A DNA stretch of 37,687 bases, from contig JBJDZJ010000147.1 in assembly GCA_051867915.1 (NCBI GenBank), positions 1-37,687 of the forward strand. Reading direction: 5' to 3'. This document shows positions 1 through 5,796 of this stretch, one piece after another. The position numbers and the translations under genes were made by a program. The notes beneath the pieces were generated by a model that had not been told where the DNA came from, made no database searches, and worked only from the letters and a program-made list of their open reading frames with translations. Positions within the stretch are counted from its first letter, which is position 1; each line of letters starts with the position of its first letter. The DNA comes from CAKSQF01 sp051867915 (GTDB taxonomy: Bacteria > Bacillota > Clostridia > Oscillospirales > CAG-272).

Positions 1-1
1 A

Positions 2-478
2 TCCGCAAGCGATATCATATCGGCGGCGGATGTGGCGCTCCTGTTCGAGGGTATGAAGATTGGAACCGGATTGGTTCAGTACATCGTCCAGCTGGTTAAC
101 GATGTGTACAACATCATCAACCGCTCCGGCGTTCAGCTGCTGATCTTCCTTGCCGGTCTGCAGTCGATTTCTCCCGCTATCTACGAGTCCTGCTCCATTG
201 ACGGCGCAACCTCATGGGAAACCTTCTGGAAGATTACCTTCCCGATGATCAGCCCTATGATCCTTGTAAATACCATTTATACCATCATAGACTCCTTCAC
301 ATCAACCACCAACTCGCAAGTCATGGCGTATATTCTGAACGAGTACAGCAATGGCGGTGCGCAGGGTACGGTTCGTGCGACGGCGATGGGATGGATTTAC
401 TTTGTGATCGTCCTTGCCATTATCGGTATCGTTTCGGGCGTTCTGTCAATGTATATCTTCTATCAGAGAAGAGACTAA
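2..478 (+). CDS. carbohydrate ABC transporter permease, MalF/UgpA/LplB type (5' end outside window)
   Basis: The reading frame is open to the left edge, so this is the C-terminal ~158 residues of an inner permease subunit. The EAA-loop, which docks on the ATPase, is recognisable as YESCSIDGATSWETFWKITF, followed by a hydrophobic span and a last transmembrane helix ending in YIFYQRRD. By family knowledge such subunits pair with a second permease and a solute-binding lipoprotein to import sugars or oligosaccharides. The second permease follows after 14 bp with its own AGGAGG site, so the two are co-transcribed. The substrate cannot be told from this fragment; the nearby glycogen genes are compatible with an alpha-glucan or oligosaccharide but do not prove it. 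Confidence 0.85.
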   Translation, partial: SASDIISAADVALLFEGMKIGTGLVQYIVQLVNDVYNIINRSGVQLLIFLAGLQSISPAIYESCSIDGATSWETFWKITFPMISPMILVNTIYTIIDSFTSTTNSQVMAYILNEYSNGGAQGTVRATAMGWIYFVIVLAIIGIVSGVLSMYIFYQRRD

Positions 479-492
479 GGAGGTAAACAACG

Positions 493-1518
493 ATGAATGC
501 ACAAGAAACTAAGCCGAAGGTACTGAAGGAATCCAAAAACAAAATTCGTGTCGAATTCGAGCGTACCTCCGCATGGACCAGATTCAGAATCAAGTATCTG
601 TCCTTCCACTTCCTCGGTCAGGTAATCTTCAAGATTTTCCGACTGTTGCTGCTTCTGGGTATCAGCTATGTCATCATCTACCCCTTCATTACGAAGATTG
701 CCTCCTCCTTCATGAGCCGTGAGGACTTCGTTGATGCAACGGTTAAGCTGATTCCTAAGTATCCCACACTGGAAACCTATAAACAGATCATCCGTGAAAA
801 CAGCTACTTTGAAGCGATGTTCAATACCGCATTCCTGTCACTGGCCTGCGGTTTGATCCAGACCTTCATCTGCTGTGTCGTCGGATACGGCTTCGGTAAG
901 TATAAGTTCCGCGGCAACAAGCTGATGTTTGCCTGCGTCATGCTGACCATGGTCGTTCCTCACCAGATGCTGAAGCTGGCGCTCTTCACCGAGTTCAACT
1001 ACTTCGACATCTACGGACTGTTTGACCTCATAGGCATCGGAACGATCAAGCTGACCAACACCTATTGGCCGCTGATGATCCTGTCGGTAACGGGTCTGGC
1101 GTTCAAGAACGGATTGTACATCTTTATGATGAGGCAGTTCTTCCGGGGCGTTCCCGACGAGCTGGAGGAATCGGCGTACATCGACGGTTCGGGCGTGTTC
1201 AGGACCTTCATTCAGATCATCCTGCCGCTGTCCATTCCCATGATGATTACGGTCTTCCTGTTTGCCTTCAGCTGGCAGTGGACGGATAACTTCTACTCCA
1301 CGCTGTTCTTCACCTCTACGAAGAACGGAATCAAGCTCTTGCCGCAGATCATTCAGGTCCCCAAGACGCTGGATGTTGACTATGCCGCCGGCGAGCTGTA
1401 CTCAGCCGCCATCCGGAACACCTGCGGACTGCTGATTATCGCACCTCTGCTGATCATCTACCTGTTCTGTCAGAAGTACATGGTACAAGGTATCGAGCGT
1501 TCGGGTATCACCGGCTGA
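493..1518 (+). CDS. carbohydrate ABC transporter permease, MalG/LplC type
   Basis: A 341-residue membrane protein with about six hydrophobic spans, first at residues ~48-68. The MalG-type EAA loop lies near residue 235 (ELEESAYIDGSGVFRTFIQI, then the ILPLS helix). It forms the translocation channel together with the upstream permease. The N-terminal ~35 residues are charged and cytoplasmic, slightly longer than usual. The ATG follows AAGGAGG at a good distance. It is the last gene of its operon: a strong intrinsic terminator follows within 90 bp, and no ATPase gene lies downstream. This is common for sugar importers that share one MsmX-like ATPase encoded elsewhere. Family is confident; substrate unknown. 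Confidence 0.88.
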   Translation: MNAQETKPKVLKESKNKIRVEFERTSAWTRFRIKYLSFHFLGQVIFKIFRLLLLLGISYVIIYPFITKIASSFMSREDFVDATVKLIPKYPTLETYKQIIRENSYFEAMFNTAFLSLACGLIQTFICCVVGYGFGKYKFRGNKLMFACVMLTMVVPHQMLKLALFTEFNYFDIYGLFDLIGIGTIKLTNTYWPLMILSVTGLAFKNGLYIFMMRQFFRGVPDELEESAYIDGSGVFRTFIQIILPLSIPMMITVFLFAFSWQWTDNFYSTLFFTSTKNGIKLLPQIIQVPKTLDVDYAAGELYSAAIRNTCGLLIIAPLLIIYLFCQKYMVQGIERSGITG

Positions 1519-1568
1519 TATACAAAAATATTCGCTCATATTGAGTGGAGCAGTAAAACGATTGAGAG

Positions 1569-1604
1569 CGCCCGAAGAAGCCAAGACTTCTTCGGGCGTT
1601 TTCC
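1569..1604 (+). terminator. intrinsic terminator of the sugar ABC transporter operon
   Basis: A perfect 12-bp stem (CGCCCGAAGAAG / CTTCTTCGGGCG) with a 6-nt loop, followed directly by TTTT. It lies 50 bp after the permease stop codon. Confidence 0.9.
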
Positions 1605-1709
1605 TGTGGGTACGGTCAACCTTTTCATATTTTGCGGGGATACTTGTTTTTGCGACAGAGCGGGACAGATTGAACATTTTGACTTTGTTTTTTACAAGAG
1701 GTGATAACA

Positions 1710-2462
1710 TTGGTATACGAACTAAAGGACACATCAAAGGTTGAAAAACTGTTTGCGGGTTGGCAGGAAACACTGATATACTCCTGTCTGCAAAATGTCA
1801 TGGGCAAGATCTATGTCACGGACACCGCAAACCCCGTGTCGGCATTTGCGTTTGTCGGATGCTTCGGATTCTTTGCCGGAGTGCCCGACAGAGAATTGGT
1901 TATCAACAATCCGGATGGATTCGTTATCCTGGTCCCGCAAAATGAAGAGTGGTCGGCATTGATTGAAGAATGTACGCCTTCTGCGAAAAGGGTTATCCGA
2001 TATGCCATAAAAAAGGACACGGTATTTGACAGAGAAATGCTTCGAAGAGAAATCGGCAGGCTTCCGTCGGAATATGAACTGAAGCCGATCAATTCCACCA
2101 TTTATGATCTGTGTCTGAAAAGTCCCGTGACCGCCGATTTTGTCTCTGCATTTGAAAGTAAAGAACAGTACCTGAAAATCGGAAGAGGCATGGTGATCCT
2201 GAAAGATGGGAAGATCGTTTCCGGAGCGTCGTCCTATTCCCGATATAACGAAGGCATTGAGATCGAAGTCGATACGGTAGAATCCGAAAGAAGAAAGCAT
2301 TTGGCAACAATAGCATGTTCCGCTTTGATCCTGAAATGTCTGGACGAAGACTTGTATCCGAGCTGGGATGCTCAAAATATGCACTCTGTCCGTCTGGCTG
2401 AAAAACTCGGGTATGAATTTGACCGTGCGTATGCAGCTTATGAAGTCGCAGCAGAGGCATGA
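1710..2462 (+). CDS. GNAT-family N-acetyltransferase
   Basis: About 250 residues. The C-terminal half has the GNAT layout: strand-rich segment ILKDGKIVSGASSYSRY, then IEIEVDTVESERRKHLATIA, where the ERRKHLA turn stands in for the acetyl-CoA pyrophosphate loop, and a final NMHSVRLAEKLGYEFD that matches the typical N-x-x-S-x-x-x-x-x-x-LGF/Y ending. The N-terminal half (to ~residue 130) is a poorly conserved extension, resembling the two-part GNAT_acetyltran family. The acceptor is unknown. Start: a TTG at 1710 lies 6 nt after GAGGTG; an in-frame GTG at 1701 is part of that site and is less likely. Codon use is less GC-rich than in the glycogen genes. It is monocistronic, bounded by terminators. 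Confidence 0.75.
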   Translation: MVYELKDTSKVEKLFAGWQETLIYSCLQNVMGKIYVTDTANPVSAFAFVGCFGFFAGVPDRELVINNPDGFVILVPQNEEWSALIEECTPSAKRVIRYAIKKDTVFDREMLRREIGRLPSEYELKPINSTIYDLCLKSPVTADFVSAFESKEQYLKIGRGMVILKDGKIVSGASSYSRYNEGIEIEVDTVESERRKHLATIACSALILKCLDEDLYPSWDAQNMHSVRLAEKLGYEFDRAYAAYEVAAEA

Positions 2463-2548
2463 ACTCATAAAAACCGTGGCTTTCTGCGACGGGGCCATTC
2501 CGATTCGTCGGGATGACGCTCGGACAAAGTTATCGCCGAAAGAAAACT

Positions 2549-2585
2549 CATCGGGTTGCCGCACGGCAGTTGCGGCAACCCGATG
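2549..2585. terminator. bidirectional terminator between convergent genes
   Basis: A perfect 15-bp inverted repeat (CATCGGGTTGCCGCA and its complement) with a 7-nt loop. It has T-rich sequence on both sides: GTTTTCTTGTCTTTT to the right and, on the minus strand, AGTTTTCTTTC. It lies between the GNAT gene and the convergent xre gene. Confidence 0.8.
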
Positions 2586-2603
2586 ATGCTGTTTTCTTGT
2601 CTT

Positions 2604-2819
2604 TTATCCTTTGCATCCGGTCAGAAGCTCGTCCAGGCTGACGTAGAGCGTCGATGCAAGCTCGTCCAGAAAGGCAGGATTCGGAAAGGTCAGCCCCCGT
2701 TCCCATTTGGAGACGGCCTGCGGGGAGATGTTCAAAGCGTCTGCATGGTTTTGCTGGGTCAGATTCAGTTCACGGCGTCTGGTACTGATGCGAAGACCCA
2801 ATTGGAAAAGATCGATCAT
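2604..2819 (-). CDS. small Xre/Cro-type HTH transcriptional regulator
   Basis: 71 residues, essentially one helix-turn-helix domain. LGLRISTRRRELNLTQQNHA is helix 1-2 and LNISPQAVSKWERGLTFPN is the recognition region, both in the classical HTH_3 pattern; the tail LDELASTLYVSLDELLTG is the usual helix 4-5. No sensor or dimerisation domain is present, so it probably acts as an autoregulated repressor-like dimer. The ATG follows AGAGGA at ~11 nt. The long leader upstream carries a short ORF and an intrinsic terminator, and a palindrome overlaps the promoter -35 box, which suggests autoregulation combined with attenuation. Target genes cannot be read from the sequence. Confidence 0.85.
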   Translation of the reverse strand: MIDLFQLGLRISTRRRELNLTQQNHADALNISPQAVSKWERGLTFPNPAFLDELASTLYVSLDELLTGCKG

Positions 2820-2866
2820 GCTTCAATATGTCCTCTACAAATTCGGTCGGTCATGGTGTGAATGGC

Positions 2867-2908
2867 AAGAAAACCTCGTCCGACTTGCCGCTAGCGAGTC
2901 GGACGGGG
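2867..2908 (-). terminator. intrinsic terminator inside the xre leader (possible attenuator)
   Basis: On the minus strand a 12-bp stem (CCCCGTCCGACT / AGTCGGACGAGG, one C-A mismatch) with an 11-nt loop is followed by TTTTCTT. It lies between the leader peptide (2974-3033) and the xre start codon, so transcripts from the 3112-3140 promoter must read through it to reach xre. The segment just upstream can form alternative pairings (see findings). Confidence 0.65.
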
Positions 2909-2973
2909 CTACCCGAATATTCGAATGACGATACCAAAGATCTGCCTTCAAAGCGAGGACTTCTCGGGTCAGA

Positions 2974-3033
2974 TCAGCCGCACCTGACCGTGAGGCGCAG
3001 GGTACGGGATCCGAAATTTAACGAGTGATTCAT
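2974..3033 (-). CDS. 19-residue leader peptide upstream of xre
   Basis: Minus-strand ORF encoding MNHSLNFGSRTLRLTVRCG, stop TGA. It is preceded by AGGAGGCGGAGTG: GGAG lies 7 nt and AGGAGG 12 nt before the ATG, a stronger site than that of xre itself. It sits between a near-consensus promoter and an intrinsic terminator, as expected of a regulatory leader peptide. The C-terminal part is rich in Arg. No homologue is recognised; the coding call rests on the RBS and position only. Confidence 0.45.
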   Translation of the reverse strand: MNHSLNFGSRTLRLTVRCG

Positions 3034-3111
3034 AGAAACACTCCGCCTCCTTTCTTTGTGAATTTGCGATCTTCGGGTGAAATGTCGACCTTTCTCCCTC
3101 GATCTGATCCT

Positions 3112-3140
3112 ATTGTAACACAAAAAACGCCGAATGTCAA
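3112..3140 (-). promoter_or_regulatory. SigA-type promoter of the xre leader transcript
   Basis: On the minus strand TTGACA (3140-3135), 17-bp spacer, TACAAT (3117-3112). The -35 box lies inside the 3' arm of the metA terminator and abuts an inverted repeat. Confidence 0.75.
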
Positions 3141-3186
3141 TAAACCAAAGGTTTATTTTAATCGAAGGTTTATTTGGTCGGCGTTT
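3122..3186 (-). terminator. metA terminator with large, interrupted stem
   Basis: On the minus strand, just after the metA stop, AAACGCCGA (3186-3178) pairs with TCGGCGTTT (3133-3125) and AATAAACC pairs with GGTTTATT inside; the 3' arm runs into TTTTTT. It shares sequence with the xre promoter. Confidence 0.65.
3139..3174. promoter_or_regulatory. operator-like inverted repeat plus half-site at the xre promoter
   Basis: Positions 3139-3157 are a perfect 8-bp inverted repeat with a 3-bp centre (AATAAACC-AAA-GGTTTATT). One arm touches the -35 hexamer at 3135-3140. A further copy of the half-site GGTTTATT lies at 3167-3174. The placement suits repressor binding, plausibly by the Xre protein itself; the binding protein is inferred. 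Confidence 0.5.
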
Positions 3187-3201
3187 GTATCAATTGTGGC
3201 C

Positions 3202-4119
3202 TTATTTGATCTGCTTGAGATCGTAGGGCGTGGTCTGGTAGACGAAATAGTTGAGCCAGTTGGAATAGAGCAGATTGGCGTGGGATCGCCAGGTGACGAG
3301 AGGGGGTCTTGTGTCGTCATCGTCGGGGTAGTAGTTCTTGGGGACCTGAATGGGCAGTCCCGCATCCCTGTCCCGACGGTATTCGTTACCCAAGGTTTCG
3401 GCGTCGTATTCGCTGTGTCCGGTGATGAAAATCTGCCTTCCCCGATCGGTGGACAGCGCATAAATGCCTACCTCGTCGCCGCCGGCAAGAATTTTCAGCT
3501 CCGGAACCTTCTCCACATCCTCGCGGCGGACGGTGGTGTGGCGGCTGTGGGGAACCATGAAAACATCGTCAAATCCCCGGAAGAGTATGGAGGATTTGCG
3601 CTCCACCCGATGAGGAAAGACACCGAACAGTTTTTTCTCCAGAGGGTACTTTTGAATGCCGAAATGATAGTACAGCCCTGCCTGGGCGCCCCAACAAATG
3701 TGGAAGACCGAGGTCACATGGGTTTTGCTCCACTCCATAATCCCGCAAAGCTCGTCCCAGTATTCGACCTCTTCGAAGGGCATCTGCTCCACCGGTGCGC
3801 CGGTGATGACCATGCCGTCGTAGGTGTTCATGCAGACCTGATCGAAGGTCTTGTAGAAGGCCAGCATATGCTCCTGAGGGGTGTTTTTTGATTCGTGGGT
3901 CTTGGTGTGGATCAGTTCCATCTCAACCTGAAGAGGGGTGTTGCCCAGAAGTCTCGCCAGCTGTGTTTCGGTGGCGATTTTGGTGGGCATCAGATTGAGA
4001 ATCAGAATCTTCAGGGGACGGATATCCTGCGTGGTGGCGCGGGTCTCGGTAATCGTAAATATATTTTCGCTATGCAACACATGCGTAGCCGGAAGTTCGT
4101 TTGGTATTTTAATGGGCAT
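3202..4119 (-). CDS. metA: homoserine O-acetyltransferase MetA (MetAA)
   Basis: A 305-residue enzyme of methionine biosynthesis that acylates L-homoserine. The glutamine-amidotransferase-like fold is clear: HICWGAQAG holds the nucleophile Cys142, and FITGHSEYD holds His235 and Glu237, completing the triad at exactly the positions known for Bacillus MetA. Acyl-donor choice in this family depends on residue 111: Gly in succinyl enzymes (E. coli), Glu in acetyl enzymes (B. cereus). Here it is Glu111 in GAPVEQM, so acetyl-CoA is predicted. Start: the ATG at 4119 lies 6 nt after AAGGAG; longer frames reaching upstream would cross the promoter. Only about 40 nt separate the predicted transcription start from the ATG, so no SAM riboswitch or T-box fits here. 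Monocistronic. Confidence 0.93.
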   Translation of the reverse strand: MPIKIPNELPATHVLHSENIFTITETRATTQDIRPLKILILNLMPTKIATETQLARLLGNTPLQVEMELIHTKTHESKNTPQEHMLAFYKTFDQVCMNTYDGMVITGAPVEQMPFEEVEYWDELCGIMEWSKTHVTSVFHICWGAQAGLYYHFGIQKYPLEKKLFGVFPHRVERKSSILFRGFDDVFMVPHSRHTTVRREDVEKVPELKILAGGDEVGIYALSTDRGRQIFITGHSEYDAETLGNEYRRDRDAGLPIQVPKNYYPDDDDTRPPLVTWRSHANLLYSNWLNYFVYQTTPYDLKQIK

Positions 4120-4164
4120 GGCAAACTCCTTGTCCGTGGTTTCGCCTTTGTGATCTTTTCGCAT

Positions 4165-4193
4165 ATTATAGCACGGTTTGTACGCCTTGTCAA
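4165..4193 (-). promoter_or_regulatory. consensus SigA promoter of metA
   Basis: On the minus strand a perfect TTGACA (4193-4188), 17 bp, perfect TATAAT (4170-4165). The predicted 5' leader is only about 40 nt. Confidence 0.9.
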
Positions 4194-4226
4194 GTGGCTT
4201 TTCGGCATTTTCACAGTCGAAGGAAC

Positions 4227-4266
4227 AAGGAAAGCTGCCGCAAAGCTGGTTTGCGGCAACTTCCTT
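4227..4266 (-). terminator. hairpin terminator after the DUF4349 lipoprotein gene
   Basis: A stem of about 17 bp with one bulge (AAGGAA-GTTGCCGCAAA / TTTGCGGCAGC-T-TTCCTT on the minus strand) and a 5-nt loop, 18 bp after the stop codon. The T-tract is partly within the 3' arm (CTTTCCTTGTTCC). It separates the lipoprotein from metA. Confidence 0.55.
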
Positions 4267-4283
4267 TTTCATGATTGCCCTCT

Positions 4284-5228
4284 TCAACTGTCCTTTTTCT
4301 GATTGAACATGGCGTTCTGATAGGCTTCGGTCTGTGCCTGACGCTTTTTCCGATTCCGCTTGACGATTTTGCGAAGGATGAATACGCCCAAAAGCACGAA
4401 GCCGGCGATGACGAGCAGATAGGGAAGGTTCACGATCAGCCAGACGAAGAAGGAGACAAATCCGGAACCGACCGCCTTCAGACTGTGTACCAGTCCGGTG
4501 GAAATCTGTTCCCAAACCGACGGTTTTTCGGTTTCGGTGTAGACCTTGACCTCGTTTATGGACAGATTGACGGTGGTGTAGTCGATCTGAGACTCCATAC
4601 GGAGAAGGGAAGACTGATAGGAATCCAGGCTGTACTGCACATCGGTCAGCTGACTGCGGATCTTCAGCAGGGTGTCGGTGTCGGTCGCCTTCTCCAGCAT
4701 GGCTTGCAGAGCGTCCCTCTCCGATTCCAGCGATTTGATTCGGCTGGTCAGATCCACATAGTTCAGGGTGACATCACTGGTGTTGGAGGATTGGCTGACG
4801 ATGTTGGCGGACTCGCCCACATGGGTAAGGAGAGCGTCGGCGTCGGCGGCGGGTATACGGATTACGATTGACGCATATCGGGAACCGTCGCTGCCGTAGC
4901 TGTTTCCCATGATCCGACCGCTTTCCACATATCCGCCCAGCTCTGCGGTCCGGTCGTTGAGATCGTCGATCAGTGTGTCAAAGTTCTTGGTTTCCAGCGA
5001 AAGCTCCACGGTGCGGATCAGCTTGCGGCTGTCGGACAGGGCGGTGTTGTCGCCGAGAACGCTGTCGATTCCGCCGGCACTTTCGCCCATACTTTCGCCC
5101 GTACTGCCGTCTGAGGCCATGGGCGGAGTGGAATCGTAACCGTTGGTGTTGCTCTCGCTTTGGGAACAGGCAGTGAGAGCGGCGACAGTCAGCAGGAGAA
5201 CCAGAATTTGTCTGATGCGTCTTTTCAT
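4284..5228 (-). CDS. DUF4349-type lipoprotein with coiled coil and C-terminal membrane anchor
   Basis: 314 residues. A signal peptide ends in the lipobox LTAC (Cys at ~20), followed by a low-complexity Ser/Gly/Met stretch. The DUF4349 hallmark is present: RKLIRTVELSLETKNFDTLI, GGYVESGRI, then a coiled coil at ~150-215 (SLESERDALQAMLEKATDTD onwards) and DYTTVNLSINEV. A C-terminal transmembrane helix (~255-290) ends in a basic tail (RKIVKRNRKKRQ). It therefore has both a lipid anchor and a TM helix, with the domain outside the cell. Function of the family is unknown. Start: the ATG at 5228 lies 6 nt after AAAGGAAAG; an upstream in-frame start has no site. It has its own promoter and is divergent from glgB. 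Confidence 0.85.
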   Translation of the reverse strand: MKRRIRQILVLLLTVAALTACSQSESNTNGYDSTPPMASDGSTGESMGESAGGIDSVLGDNTALSDSRKLIRTVELSLETKNFDTLIDDLNDRTAELGGYVESGRIMGNSYGSDGSRYASIVIRIPAADADALLTHVGESANIVSQSSNTSDVTLNYVDLTSRIKSLESERDALQAMLEKATDTDTLLKIRSQLTDVQYSLDSYQSSLLRMESQIDYTTVNLSINEVKVYTETEKPSVWEQISTGLVHSLKAVGSGFVSFFVWLIVNLPYLLVIAGFVLLGVFILRKIVKRNRKKRQAQTEAYQNAMFNQKKDS

Positions 5229-5299
5229 GAAAACTTTCCTTTCACGGACCACATCGGCAGTAAGCCGATGTGGTTATTTTGAACCGATTGATTCCGGAT

Positions 5300-5328
5300 A
5301 TTATATCACAAATTGTGCAATTTGTCAA
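5300..5328 (-). promoter_or_regulatory. consensus SigA promoter of the DUF4349 gene with inverted repeat in its spacer
   Basis: On the minus strand TTGACA (5328-5323), 17 bp, TATAAT (5305-5300), both perfect. An inverted repeat ACAAATT-4-AATTTGT (about 5308-5325) fills the spacer and overlaps the -35 box, a position suited to a repressor. Confidence 0.85.
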
Positions 5329-5612
5329 GCGTCAAATCGAGGGCTTTGAAGACTGTCCGAAACTCTGAAATCCGTTTCTTTGGCAGTCAAATTGACGGGT
5401 TTGACCGACGAATCGAGGGATTGTCGGCAGTTGACAAAGGTAAAAATGCACGGAACGGGATTTTGTCGAAAAAGCTATTTTTGTGAAAATGGTCAAAAGA
5501 TTGGCGATAATGACCAAAAAATATCTGAAAAAATTGTGCAATAAGACGGTAAAATGAGAGGATTTAAAATTGATTTTCTACACCCGATTTTGTGGAAAAT
5601 TAAAAATTCCCC

Positions 5613-5641
5613 TTGAAAAAGGGATCGGACTGTGATATAAT
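5613..5641 (+). promoter_or_regulatory. SigA promoter of the glycogen operon
   Basis: TTGAAA (5613-5618), 17 bp, TATAAT (5636-5641), with a TGA extended -10. The predicted leader to glgB is about 145 nt; no riboswitch fold was recognised in it. The rest of the 5329-5612 stretch is AT-rich with no gene seen. Confidence 0.8.
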
Positions 5642-5796
5642 AAAATCAGTGTAGGACTGCTGTGCAGGTTTGCGGAAACTTTGTTTGGACGGTTTGCCCA
5701 AAAGACGGGGATCACACGAACCGACTTCCGACAATTCAGACAAAAATCGACAGCTCCTTCACGGCATAAGCATAGACATGGAAAGGATTGGTTATC

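Noticed and set aside
1701..1709. GTG at 1701 as GNAT start
   Set aside because: The GTG is part of the GAGGTG ribosome site; TTG 1710 is correctly spaced.
2828..3028. Plus-strand short frames across the xre leader
   Set aside because: No ribosome binding sites, and they are explained by the structured minus-strand leader.
4120..4283. Possible SAM riboswitch or T-box upstream of metA
   Set aside because: The predicted transcription start leaves only about 40 nt of leader, too short for either class, and no T-box or S-box core was seen.
4120..4515. In-frame N-terminal extension of metA to about position 4515
   Set aside because: It would read across the consensus promoter and a terminator hairpin and overlap the upstream lipoprotein gene; the ATG at 4119 has an ideal AAGGAG and gives the family's exact residue numbering.
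5432..5460. Second TTGACA upstream of glgB as a promoter
   Set aside because: No acceptable -10 at 16-18 bp downstream.
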